Assembly (NCBI RefSeq): GCF_026213295.1
Contig: NC_079418.1
Span: 9,309,252 to 9,373,251, forward strand
Origin: Gadus chalcogrammus
Taxonomy: Eukaryota > Chordata > Actinopteri > Gadiformes > Gadidae
DNA length: 64,000 nt
Direction: 5' to 3'
Shown here piece by piece: positions 1-26,544 of the stretch (its first letter is position 1; every line of letters starts with the position of its first letter). The notes beneath the pieces are model-generated. The model did not search any database and was not told where the DNA came from. It saw only the letters and a list, made by a program, of their open reading frames with translations. The translations under genes and the position numbers were made by a program.

Positions 1-791
1 TACAGTCGCAAGCATGGTCAGCTCGGCTTGTGCTGGCGGCGCCAAATGTAGAGTAAATGTTTGCCATTTGTGAGTACAAACTCCCGCGAGTAACACCCCT
101 TGAATTTCGCTTGGCTTTTGGTGTGAACACACGGCCTTTAGAAGTGATATAGATAGATGGTTTGGTCCGGGCCCTGTATACGAGCTTGTTTAAGACTCAC
201 CATTTTGGGGAATTTCGTTGTTCCTTAAATGTGGAGGAATGTACCGCCCTGGGGGGTGAAAGAGTCTGGTTCAACACCTTTAAAGCTAAATTGTAAATTT
301 GAGTTTGTTCATATTATTATCGTCAACTCATTTTCTGTACATGTAGACTTTAAAAACTTTTCAACTGCATCTTATTACTCATTCTTATCCCTTTACTGAA
401 ACACCTAAATTACACTGACATTACAGTGACGATAATTATTCCCTGTTATGTATTATGTTGTAATTGTATGCCCTTTGTGCCTTTTGTGTTTTGTTTTGTG
501 CTTTTGTTGTCTGGCCGTTTGCTTCTGTCTTGTTCCGTTTATCTTCTTTGTATGCGAATAATGTTTTTGGAGGTATTTGTTCAGGACCTCGGAAACGAGA
601 TGTTACATCAAGGGGTTATCATGATCAAATAATTTCAAATCATTATTATTTATTGATTTTAAATCGCACAAAAAAAGTTGACATCTGCAAAAGATGTTTG
701 GGCCAACATTTGGCTTGAGCTCCAGGCATTCAGAAGGACACTTCAGACATGATATCTGGGGAATGAGGACCGGAGGGACACGATTACTTAC
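1..791 (-). other. Intron 2 of ddx3x (5' part, runs off window)
   Basis: On the minus strand this stretch lies downstream of the exon 2 donor at 791-790. No further DDX3 exon (for example the conserved segment before the helicase core) is readable here, so exon 3 should lie outside the window. No other gene or recognisable element was found in it. Confidence 0.6.
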
Positions 792-843
792 TGCCAGTGC
801 CGCCACCCTGACCTTCTGCCGCTGCCAAGTCCAGGACAGCGAG
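792..843 (-). CDS. ddx3x: ddx3x coding exon 2 (DEAD-box RNA helicase DDX3, N-terminus)
   Basis: The exon is bounded by a good acceptor (pyrimidine tract then CAG at 846-844) and a consensus donor GTAAGT at 791-786. It continues exon 1 in phase 0 and reads LAVLDLAAAEGQGGGTG before leaving one base for the next exon. Joined to exon 1 it gives L12-E-Q-Q-L16-A-V-L19-D-L21, matching the spacing of the CRM1 nuclear export signal known at the N-terminus of vertebrate DDX3X. The Gly-rich continuation also fits DDX3. The helicase core is not in the window. DDX3 proteins are ATP-dependent RNA helicases acting in translation initiation and RNA export. Fish often have two ddx3x copies and I cannot tell which this is. 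Confidence 0.82.
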
Positions 844-910
844 CTGGGGGAACACAGGGGACAGACAGGTGAGTGCACACGTACCCACTCAGCAGACATC
901 CATACAAACA

Positions 911-1227
911 AGGGCTGGACGATTCAGCAAATTCGAACTGATAGCGCGATGTCATAGAACGGATGGCGAGGCTGTGATATAAATAATTGCTTGTTTTGTT
1001 TTGTTACTGTTACTGACTGGAGATCTGCAAGATTCGTATAGATTCATCTTTTTACAATCTAATAATTAAATAAAGATGTTATATCAATTCATGCATCAAT
1101 TCATCTCGTCATGCCTGCCCTAAAGGAAAGAGCAGTTTATATGTATGTTATAATACAGAACATAAGGAACTTTAAAAGAAAAAATTGCTATCGCAATATT
1201 GGTCTAACCCCCAAATTGTTCAGCCCC
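911..1227. repeat. MITE with inverted GGGCTG-type ends
   Basis: The left end starts AGGGCTGGACGATT and the right end is the near complement of this (AAATTGTTCAGCCCCT). The interior (a run ending ATAAAGATGTTATA, then AGAGCAGTTTATATG) recurs at about 21340-21628, so it is a dispersed family. A hAT-type origin is possible, but no clean 8-bp duplication is visible. Confidence 0.6.
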
Positions 1228-2550
1228 TTTGTGTAACGTAAATCTGTTTTTGAAAGAAGGAGAAAGGGGAATCCGTGAAAAAGAAAGCGCATCCAGAAAC
1301 ACCAAAATGCCATCAGTTTCAGATATATATTAGAATGGGATTCACCTCAACATGCTCTGACCCTCACCTGGCTTCTTTTGTGTGGGGGAATTAGCCACCA
1401 GTTGCATGAAGCCCAGGCCCATGTTTCTCACTAAATTGTGAGTATTTGCACCCTTTTAATGTTCATGCCTACACTGCCTAATAGAACTCGCTCACATTAT
1501 TTACGTTAAGTGTATACATTTTTCTCCCAATAATATCTTGTTCCATTGAAGGGGGTACTCAGCTGAAAACAATTCTTAGAGGGGGTTCACTAGTAGGGAA
1601 AGTTTGATAACCACTGAACTAGGAAGGAAGTCATTCCATCAAGCCGCTCACAATGCATCCTGGGTAAACTACCAACCGGCAAATGCTATTCATTAAAAAC
1701 TGCATTCATGAAAAATATACTTCTATCGGTGAAAATCATTACGTCGATTATGTTAGGGTTAGGTTATTTTGAGTAAGCTGAGCCGGCGAAAATACGTTGT
1801 GTCCCTTTAAGAAAAGACGCAACGGCATGTAAACACTGCACGACGGAGTTTGTATCAATGAAGATATGTTCAGATGTAAAAGGGACATTGAATATAATTA
1901 ACCTCACTAACATATGGAGGAGTGGGATTAGTATTCATTTGAATGAGTCAGTCCAACACACTGACTCACTCGCGCACCAAGGAAAGTAGCTGTAACGGAT
2001 AACACCATAGACTGTATGGAAAACGCACAAGGCCAACACCTATTTAATCCAACATATAACCAAATGGAACAGTATCACTTGGGATGCACTCCATCATTCA
2101 TAACAATTATAATTTAGACTGATATGCAATAACGTGATGTCGTTTTTGGACATATCGTCCAGCCCTAGTCTGAAACGCAAGACTATCTGTTTCTAGTGGA
2201 CTGTGCTGTAGGAGATCATTTAGCTTTGAGACGTGTGTCTGTCGTGTGTCGGTCTGAGACGTGTGTGTGTTACAAGTATCATTAACCCTCAAACGTGGGC
2301 TTCATGGAGAGCTTGTTGTACGTCAGGACAGCCAATGGGAGGCGTGTGTTTGAGCTAAAGGATCATCCATCCGTCAGATTTTTCCTCATTTCCCGTCCGG
2401 GAACAATAAAGAATCAAGATCATGCCATCGTGATCTGCACAAATCCACAGGGATCCCATTTGTGTGAGTGAGGGGGTGACGACCCTTCCAGTGATAACGA
2501 AAGCCCGTCAACAAGGCACGAAGCTGAATAGCCATTGTTGATTTTTCTTG

Positions 2551-2795
2551 AGGGATTATACCAGGCATAAGCCGTTTTGAGAATCTGCCTCTTCTGACAT
2601 CACAAGTGGGCGTGTCCTCCTATATATGTGCTGGATAGAACAATCTACCAGCCTACACAGTGGACAGTGGCAAAACGTTGCTGATCTATCCATCATACAT
2701 TTAGGCGGACAAGCCCACTTGAGGCTGATTTTCATTACGGCTTGTAACGGCTAATCACACTCACACCTGGTGGTGTAATATGTCACCTTTAAGTC
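2551..2795. repeat. TTAA-type palindromic MITE, copy 1
   Basis: The right arm runs from GGCTTGTAACGGCTAATCAC to CACACCTGGTGG and then GTAATATGTCACCTTTAA. It matches copies at 11018-11277, about 21655-21888, about 21905-22144 and about 23375-23600. The left arm of this copy is truncated. Confidence 0.7.
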
Positions 2796-2939
2796 AAATA
2801 TACCAACTCTTGCCTGGTCAGCCTTATCTAGTCCACGATGACGCAGAGGGAAATGATGGGGTTGTGGGGAAGACAGAAAATGATGTCATGATGGGTGAAA
2901 CAGGCCTTGCACATTGACAGCCTGGTGCTGATTTTAATT

Positions 2940-3117
2940 TCTCATATATTTATTTACTTTATTATTATCATTATTTAGTATTGTCATCTATGCTGCTACT
3001 TATCTTTAGGTACTTTATCGTGTTGCTGCTATGTGGCTGTTGGGGAACCAACCCTAAGAATTTTACTTGTGTTCTTGCGTACAGCAAGATGTAATAAAAG
3101 GGAAACTGACTGATTTG
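2940..3117 (+). repeat. LINE 3' tail (L2-like?), copy 1
   Basis: The segment TGCTGCTATGTGGCTGTTGG followed by AACCAA-CCTAAGAATT and an ATGTAATAAAAG motif is shared with 6036-6326 and 7066-7324. Those two end in short TCTGATTCTGAT-type repeats typical of L2-like LINE 3' ends. Here only a degenerate tail is left. Confidence 0.55.
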
Positions 3118-3589
3118 AAACGGCATCTAAATACAGCTAAGCTAAAACATATAGCTAAATAGAAACTACATATAAAATCGACATAGGTCAAGGAAATTAA
3201 CAAATACACCAAAGAAATTAATAACTAAAGGTTGAGGTCATGAGTGTCTCCACCACGAGCCAAATAAAAAATATAAGTATGCGTTTATTTTACACATACA
3301 TATACAAAGTATATTTATTTATCGAAAGATAAAATATTAATCTAAAAGTGAATTTTACACATACAAAGAATATATTAAGTACATGTATTTAAGCGTCTTA
3401 GAGTACCATATTAAGCGCTATATAAATTTCATTTATTATTATTATTATTATTATTTAGCCAAATATAAAATACAAACAGAAAAGTGTTTCTTACACCCTG
3501 AATACATATACAAAGTATATGTAATCGGCCAAATATAAAAATATACATAAGTATATATACAAAGTATACGTATTTAGGGGGAGGACTGA

Positions 3590-4620
3590 TGGCTGCTTCA
3601 CCAGCTCAGACTCCATCCTACCTCCATTTTATCTGCACAACAAACGCACTAATGCTGACCGCGGGGGGCGCTTCATCAAGCGGTCAGAGCGGGCCGCTGG
3701 ATCCCGGGTCTCGAGTCAGGCGGGCGGGGCGAAACAAGCGGCTTGCCTTCTGGGCGCTTATCGACGTAAATAAAACGTGCCTATCTCGCAGTGTCGTGCA
3801 ATACGTGTTATTTGACGTGCACAACATAATTCGATGTGTAAAAAAACGTGTTTCAATCGAATTAAGGTGTTTACGTGCGTCTAACACCCTACCAAAACCG
3901 TTCGGTTAACGTCAACGTATCGTTAACCCCGCCCCTCTCCGCGGCCAGGGGAACAAGCGCACCCCGTGCCAAATAGCGAGGTAGCATCAGCTTAGCGAAG
4001 GAATGGTACTGACACACTAAACCCAAGCGTTAGAAACAATCGGAAGCGTATAATATAATATATAATTTATAGAATATCAATGAATACCGCGTAGACCGCA
4101 TCAGGACATTTCTATATAGATATGTTATTCCGCTGGTGAACGCGTCACAAGGCCAGGCTGCTGCAGGACATTCACACCGAACGCGCTGTGCAGTGTGCCT
4201 CGGCGCCGCCTGCGGTATGTTCCGAGCGCTGATTGGAGCGGAAAGGAAGCGCCTCCGCTTGCGCTCCGCGCTTCAGCCGCGGTGTGTTGCGGCCGTTAGC
4301 ATTCGGCTTCTGGTTTAGCCATAATGAGCTAGCTGAAGCTAACACGACGATCGGGAAAAGCGCCGGGAACAGACTGCGGATTGTGTTGAAAGCCTTACCT
4401 GCTGCTCTAGACCGTGGACATTGTCGACGGCCACATGACTCATAACTATTGAATATGGAGGAAAAATGTTGACGTTGGAAAGGGGTCTCTTTGTTTGCCG
4501 GGTTGATGTGAACGCTGCGTTAGCCCCGCTGCGCGTCGTCTGTGCGGCTTCTCTTCTCTCTTCTCTCTCTCTTGTGGGTCACTAGGAACGAGTCAGGTTG
4601 CAAATTCTACTGTCGTGTTT
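3590..4620 (-). promoter_or_regulatory. ddx3x: CpG-rich 5' region of ddx3x
   Basis: The DNA is GC- and CpG-rich around the ddx3x start codon at 4443, in contrast with the AT-rich surroundings, and fits a housekeeping CpG-island promoter. Exon 1 and the start of intron 1 lie inside it. No TATA box was identified and the transcription start was not mapped. Confidence 0.55.
4399..4443 (-). CDS. ddx3x: ddx3x coding exon 1 with start codon
   Basis: The minus-strand ATG at 4443-4441 opens MSHVAVDNVHGLEQQ (15 codons), directly followed by a consensus donor GTAAGG. The first residues MSHVAV and the L-E-Q-Q position correspond to the conserved start of vertebrate DDX3X as I remember it. The next exon, 3.55 kb away at 843-792, continues in phase 0 with an NES-like L-A-V-L-D-L. 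The CpG-rich setting supports a first exon. Confidence 0.85.
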
Positions 4621-5394
4621 TACTTTTGGGTGGATTATTTTATTTTTCTTGCTACGACGGCCGCAACACATCCAGACTCAGCTGACGCTGCTGTGCTTCC
4701 AGCTCCGTGCTGTGAGTCAGATAGCAAGCTCTGTGATTGGCTCCCCCTGACCCGAGACTTCCAACGTATCGCGATATATAGAGCTACTGTGTATAAAAAA
4801 AAAAATAACACAGCATCTGTCGAATATGGAGTCAGAACATTTAGACTAAATAAATATACAATAACACCACACAATGACACATCAGAAGCCTATTCCAACG
4901 TGAAAGTTAGAGTAGTAGTTAGCATATGTGTACCATTTGACCTCATGTCCATATAGACTTCATCTCCATGTGACTTCATGTCCATATAGACCACATCTCC
5001 ATGTGACTTCACGTCCATGTGACATACTCTTTAATCATTGTTTGTAGTTTTAGAAATAACTCTAAGACAAGAAACACCATTTAAAAAGTTCATAAAGGTT
5101 AATAAGGATCCAACCTAATACAACATAATTTATCTATTTAAAAACATTGACACAATTCAACTAATCGTATAAAACGTATGGTTAATAAGAACATGTAAAA
5201 GAGCAGTTTGCCAGTTTTATATTTAATCTGCATAAATGTCATTAATCCTTACACTTTGGATGAGTATCACTAAAATTACTTTTTTGTGAGGAATAATGAG
5301 ATTACTTCATATAGTCTTCATCTCCAAATGACTTGTGATGACGATGGGACCCCTGGGAAACCTGTGAATCCTCTCCTCCCACTTTGAGTACCAG

Positions 5395-5560
5395 TAGTGG
5401 GAATGTTCATCTTAGTACTGGTACTGGGACTGTTCATCTTAGTACTGTAGTGGGAATGTTCATTTTAGTACTGGTAGAGGGAATGTTCATACTGGCAGTG
5501 GGAATGTTCATCTTAGTACTGGCAGTGGGAATGTTCATATTATACTGGCAGAGGGACTGG
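5395..5560. repeat. Minisatellite, ~27-bp unit
   Basis: Around six imperfect copies of GTGGGAATGTTCATCTTAG followed by TACTGGTA occur in tandem. Units vary by short deletions. Confidence 0.85.
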
Positions 5561-6035
5561 TACTCTTTGAAAGAGGCCTCTTTTTTGGCTCCACCGCTAA
5601 GATGCATTAAAGATGCAAGATGATTTAGTCTGTTGTTTAACCCCGCAGGTGATAGGGTTAGGGTTAGGCCTGTCCCCATATTAAGGTTATAGCCAGGGAA
5701 GGGTTAGATTTAGGGGGTTAGGGTTAAACCCTGTTTGTTCGAACCCCGGTCAGACTAAACAAAGGAACATCTACGGAAGCTGCTAAACACTGATTTGGAA
5801 TATAATGGATGTGATGTGATGGCAAACTGGCCAATTTTTAGGATGGTATCAAATGGCATTTGATGCCATTTGCGAGGAAATCAGCCGTGATTCTAAAATC
5901 AGGGCTGATTTACTGATCAAGACAATTACGAAATTTGCCATCGGTAAGTATTGACATGTGAAGAAGTTAAGTGAATAAGCATTTGTGGTGATATTAGTAA
6001 CCATTACTAGCACTAACATTACCACTAGAACTCTT

Positions 6036-6326
6036 TACGCTACACTTTACTACACCTAATTTCTTATTATTACTTATTACCCCCGTCTTAGTATCTCTTA
6101 TTATTACTTGCTTTATTTGTATTACTATTATTTATAATTATGATCTAGGCTGCTCCTTATTTTTCCTTATTTTTTTACATAATTAGAATTGTACTTCTCT
6201 TTCTTTACATTATCATGTATTGCTGCTGTTATGTGGCTGTTGAGGAACCAAGCCTAAGAATTGTACTCTTGTGTACTTGTGCAATAGGATGTAATAAAAG
6301 TAGTCCTCATTCTGATTCTGATTGAG
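6036..6326 (+). repeat. LINE 3' tail (L2-like?), copy 2
   Basis: The segment shares TGTGGCTGTTGAGGAACCAA and CCTAAGAATTGTACTCTTGT with copy 3 and ends with ATTCTGATTCTGATTG. A short TCTGAT-repeat terminus of this kind is typical of L2/CR1-like LINE 3' ends. No coding part is attached. Confidence 0.6.
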
Positions 6327-7065
6327 ATGATTAATAACAGCAGTGCAGGGCGTAACACCCGGGTAAAATCGGCAGGAGCTATTTTGTCATTGTAGTCTTC
6401 ATTGTGATGTTGTGTTACCGGTTGGGTTGTGTGTAACCACACCCTGCTGGTGCGACTGACTTCATTATTATTTCATTTATCTTAAGAATGCAATTACAAA
6501 TGATTGACTAGACTGAGGGGATTGCATTTTTGGTTCCATTTTTTACTGAGGAAATAGGAATGTATCAAATATTCAACGTAAACATAGGCTAACATTTTTA
6601 GCAATTAAAACTCCTTGAAAAAACACATATTTCTCTTAAAATTATACAGACAATACATCTTTTTACAGGCTTCATGGAGCCCAGTGGTTCATATGACCTC
6701 TGACACGCCGAAGGCCCTGGTTAGTGGGGTTGCAAAGCAGGCCACACTATTGTTATTCTGGGCCTTCGTCATTATACTTGGGTGTAATTATCTCCTCCAT
6801 CAGATTTTCAGTACCGGTAATTAACACCAAATCAATACCAAGAAGTTGGGCATATCAATGTAAACTCTTATGGCCAAACATTTAGACGTTTTAATTATTC
6901 ATTTGTATTGCTTTTTTTTTTTTAATACTTTCTATAATAATATTATTTAATATGGGAGGTGAATGGGGGCAAAACGCTATAACCAACCCCTCCAAACGGG
7001 AAAACCTGAGAGCTGTTGAATACACATATGTAGGCTGGAAGTAAGGAGGTGTAACGGTTTACAAT

Positions 7066-7324
7066 ACACTTTACACTCTACTACACCTCATTAATTATTA
7101 TAACTTATTACCACTGTTTTAGTTTCTCATATAACGACTTACTACATTTTATCCTTTTTTTTTATTGTGATCTATGCTGCTACTTATTTTTACATATTTT
7201 TCTCTCTATTTACTTTATCTTGTATTGTTGCTGCTATGTGGCTGTTGAGAAACCAAGCCTAAGATTTGTACTCTTGTGTACTGGGACAATAAGTTATCAT
7301 AAAAGTTATGATTCTGATTCTGAA
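7066..7324 (+). repeat. LINE 3' tail (L2-like?), copy 3
   Basis: It has the same layout as 6036-6326, including TATGTGGCTGTTGAGAAACC and a terminal ATGATTCTGATTCTG. It is 5'-truncated with no ORF. Confidence 0.6.
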
Positions 7325-7473
7325 ATACAGGGAGCGATGCAAAATAGCTTAATTTAGCACGCAGATTTTTTTCGGCACAACACGCATAAGGTTTGTCTGG
7401 ATAGTTTAGTCTGTAGGCTACCACGAAGATTTTGGAAAACCGTGAATAAATCACGCACGCATGCAAATGCCCA

Positions 7474-7517
7474 AACACACACAAACACACACACACACAC
7501 GCACGCACGCACACACG

Positions 7518-7570
<53 letters not shown>

Positions 7571-7580
7571 GCACACACAC
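7474..7580. repeat. CA microsatellite with GCAC interruptions
   Basis: A (CA)n run of about 105 bp with CGCACG interruptions. Confidence 0.95.
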
Positions 7581-7861
7581 TATACACTACACACTACACA
7601 CTACATACTACACACACACGAACACACAGACTATAAAGAGCTTTGGTAGAAAAGTACATACAAAATTACTCCTAGCCCAATCTGGCAACACTGATGTCAG
7701 GCGGCCTTTCGGGATACGGGAATAGCTGAGTTTTCCTGACGTTATTTATGCAAAAATGAACAACACAATCACACACATCCTCCTTCATATTTCTATAGTA
7801 GCGTAGAAAACGTGGCGTGTGTTTGCATCCGAGTACCACGTCATTAAAGTTGAAACCCTGG

Positions 7862-7869
7862 AAAAAAAA
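7862..7869 (-). terminator. RNA polymerase III terminator of tRNA-Ser
   Basis: A run of eight A on the plus strand (T8 on the transcribed strand) lies 2 bp downstream of the tRNA 3' end. Oligo-T is the standard Pol III terminator. Confidence 0.9.
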
Positions 7870-7871
7870 TC

Positions 7872-7953
7872 CGTCACGAACAGGATTCGAACCTGTGCGG
7901 GGAAACCCCATTGGATTTCGAGTCCAACGCCTTAACCTCTCGGCCACCGTGAC
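7872..7953 (-). tRNA. tRNA-Ser (anticodon CGA)
   Basis: The 82-nt minus-strand gene folds as a class II serine tRNA. The acceptor stem GTCACGG pairs with TCGTGAC (one G-U) and the discriminator is G. The anticodon stem TTGGA/TCCAA closes loop CTCGAAA with anticodon CGA. A long variable arm forms from GGGG/CCCC. The T-arm is ACAGG-TTCGAAT-CCTGT. Box A (TGGCCGAGAGG) and box B (GGTTCGAATCC) are intact, no intron is present, and a T8 terminator follows. It reads UCG codons. Nothing suggests a pseudogene or SINE: no attached tail is seen. Confidence 0.96.
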
Positions 7954-8392
7954 TACGCATGTGCATGTCATAGTGTCTAATTTTGAAAGTGTCACGTGTT
8001 ACGTCACGTTTCTTGCATTTTATATGGAACGGTTCCTTTTTAACCAAATCCACCGTAAAATATACGATTTCTGAGTCAAAGCATTGTTTTTCATTATATA
8101 TATTTATTTATTATATATATATATTATTAATGTTCAGAAACATGGAATATTTCTTCAAAATTCGGTTTACACTACTAATAAATAAAATGGAAGAAAAACA
8201 CTGTCACCATGCATGAATGTTTGGTAAACAGGAATCCATACATTTTAAATATACTCTGGTGAGAATAACTGATCATCCTCCACCGACGACAGTAGCGGCC
8301 ATCAACGCGATCTCTGGCAAGAAAAGCAACCAATCTCAGAGGGGTAAATGATAATTGAAAAAAATATTATTTGTAGATTCTTTCAAAAAGTT

Positions 8393-8398
8393 TTTATT
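8393..8398 (-). terminator. Possible poly(A) signal of the CCDC14-like gene
   Basis: The plus-strand TTTATT is AATAAA on the minus strand, about 330 nt downstream of the stop codon at 8726. The intervening 3' UTR would be largely the 8480-8745 minisatellite. Other AATAAA-like sites exist nearby (for example about 8100-8110), so this assignment is tentative. Confidence 0.3.
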
Positions 8399-8479
8399 TC
8401 GTGAATTTATGTAAGCCACAGTTCATAAACAAGTCATTTGTAAAAATAAAATTAAGATATAATATAAATATCACCACAC

Positions 8480-8725
8480 ACACGTCAAGTGACCAGGTCG
8501 CGTGACCACGTCACGTGACCGAGTTAACTGACCAGGTCATGTGACCAGTTCAAGCGACCAGGTCCTTCTTGAGGGTCACGTGACCAGGTCATGTGACCAC
8601 GTCATGTGACCAGCTCCTTCTTGAGGGTCAAGTGGCAAGTGCCCAGGTCATGTGTCCAGGTCCTTCCTGAGGGTCATGTAACCGGGTCATGTGACCAGGT
8701 CCTTCCTGATGGTCATGTGACCGGG

Positions 8726-8745
<20 letters not shown>
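8480..8745. repeat. Minisatellite TCATGTGACCAGG in the 3' UTR and stop-codon region
   Basis: Units of roughly 14-30 bp built from TCATGTGACCAGGTC and CTTCCTGAGGG are tandemly repeated. The array covers the stop codon and last codons of the minus-strand coiled-coil gene (TGA at 8726-8728), so the C-terminal residues are encoded by a repeat unit. Confidence 0.85.
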
Positions 8746-25331
<16,586 letters not shown>

Positions 25332-25645
25332 GGCTAACAACACTTGGCGAAGAGTGTTTTATCCACTATCTTCTTTAGTTTGTAAGATGGGAAACAAATA
25401 GTTAATTGCAGCGCCTCGCAGCAGAGTCGTCAAACGGACGGCCGGCAGTCTCAGTCGCAGTTTCAAAGGGGAAGAGATGAGGCAACCAATGACTGCCCTT
25501 GTTGTGATGTCTCTGTCGTTTCATTGGCTCACACTGACGTGAATTCTGACGTTTCATTGGACGGCTCACACGTCATTCACCGCCCAGAAATACGGAACAG
25601 TTTCTATGGTTACTGAACTGCGTTTGACGCTTCTTTTTTATTATT
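25332..25645 (-). promoter_or_regulatory. Putative promoter of the CCDC14-like gene
   Basis: Three CCAAT/ATTGG boxes (about 25493, 25523 and 25557) are followed by GTTTCTATGGTTAC at 25600-25613. This matches 10 of 14 positions of a palindromic RFX X-box (GTTGCCATGGCAAC). The region is moderately CpG-rich. RFX sites are typical of ciliary and centrosomal genes. All inferred; no start site is mapped. Confidence 0.4.
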
Positions 25646-26186
25646 AGGGGTCCGTCCGAGCTTGGTAGTACAGCGGATAAGCATAACAATTGTGCACTTT
25701 TTGAGAAAAGCATGACATTTCTAACATAGTTAGTACATGCCATAAGGTGTATTTTAAGATGTGGAGGGAAGTCAGATTTTGCCTGTGACGGCCGTGAGAC
25801 GCCAAATTCAAGATGGCCGACATTCCGCTGGGTATAATGTTCAAACGCTCATAATTTTGGAACCATGCAATGTTATAAAACATTTAAGATGTCATTTCCA
25901 ACTAAATTGGATATGCCCAATCATTTGGTGACACTTTTGAGAAACCTAGTGTTTGAGGAAACATATTTAGGTCAAGGTCAAGGTAAGAATTTACCAAATT
26001 TTGTCCGTAAATGCGAACTTTTGCCAGGTGGTGGCGCTACATAAAATCTCTCAGGGTTACCAAAATCCACGTGGTTGGTCCTGTACCTGTCATGAATGTT
26101 CACAGAAAATTTGACATGTTTCCCATTAAAACCTTTTGAGTTATCGAGGTCACAAGGCAAGCCCACGTTAGCGATGATCTGCTTTT
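25646..26186. repeat. Left terminal inverted repeat of the Academ-like element
   Basis: It is nearly identical in reverse complement to 31429-31907 plus 32275-32331. It contains subterminal AGGTCAAGGTCAAGGTAAG. No coding is assigned to it. Confidence 0.85.
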
Positions 26187-26229
26187 CAGTTGTTGTTAGT
26201 TGTCTAGTTGTCATAGTAACAAACCCTAA

Positions 26230-26287
26230 CACCCAAACGTCAACCGCCGCCATCAGAAAACCCAACTGTTCAAATCCTCCTCCTGTG
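26230..26287 (+). other. Probable 5' untranslated exon of the transposase gene
   Basis: A consensus donor GTAAGT at 26288 and an acceptor (TTTTTTGTTTTCAG at 26515-26528) just before the start codon suggest a short intron of about 240 bp. The exon start is not defined. Confidence 0.4.
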
Positions 26288-26544
26288 GTAAGTTATCAAA
26301 AAAAAATGCATTTAAGTCATAAGTTTGGATTCAAAATATTTATTTATTACATTCATAACATTTGATTAAAGTAAAAAATATTCAAAAATGTAATACAGTG
26401 TATGAGATTAAGGGTTAACTGACATAGTAGGCTAGTTAGCCAGCTAGTGAACTAAACCTGTCATACTTTTAAATGCTCTCCCCTGCTTCTTATGACAATG
26501 TATAATGACAGTTGTTTTTTGTTTTCAGTGCTGATATCGCAATA

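Larger units (their letters stand above)
844..4398 (-). other. Intron 1 of ddx3x
   Basis: This 3.55-kb intron lies between the exon 1 donor (GTAAGG at 4398-4393) and the exon 2 acceptor. It holds a MITE (911-1227), a TTAA-type MITE (about 2551-2795), a LINE 3' tail (about 2940-3117), and AT-rich DNA with ATT triplet repeats near 3433-3455. The 5' part (3590-4398) is CpG-rich and belongs to the promoter island. Confidence 0.75.
4444..7871. other. Intergenic region between ddx3x and tRNA-Ser
   Basis: The stretch begins with the CpG-rich promoter flank, then becomes AT-rich. It contains a ~27-bp minisatellite (5395-5560), two LINE 3' tails, and a CA microsatellite (about 7474-7580). Short GGGTTA runs near 5655-5725 are too few to be a telomeric array. 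The open frames are short and repeat-derived; no gene is supported. Confidence 0.6.

Noticed and set aside
5650..5725. Interstitial telomeric repeat (GGGTTA); also AACCCT runs at 24720-24870
   Set aside because: Only two or three imperfect units at a time, embedded in other repeat units; no telomeric array.
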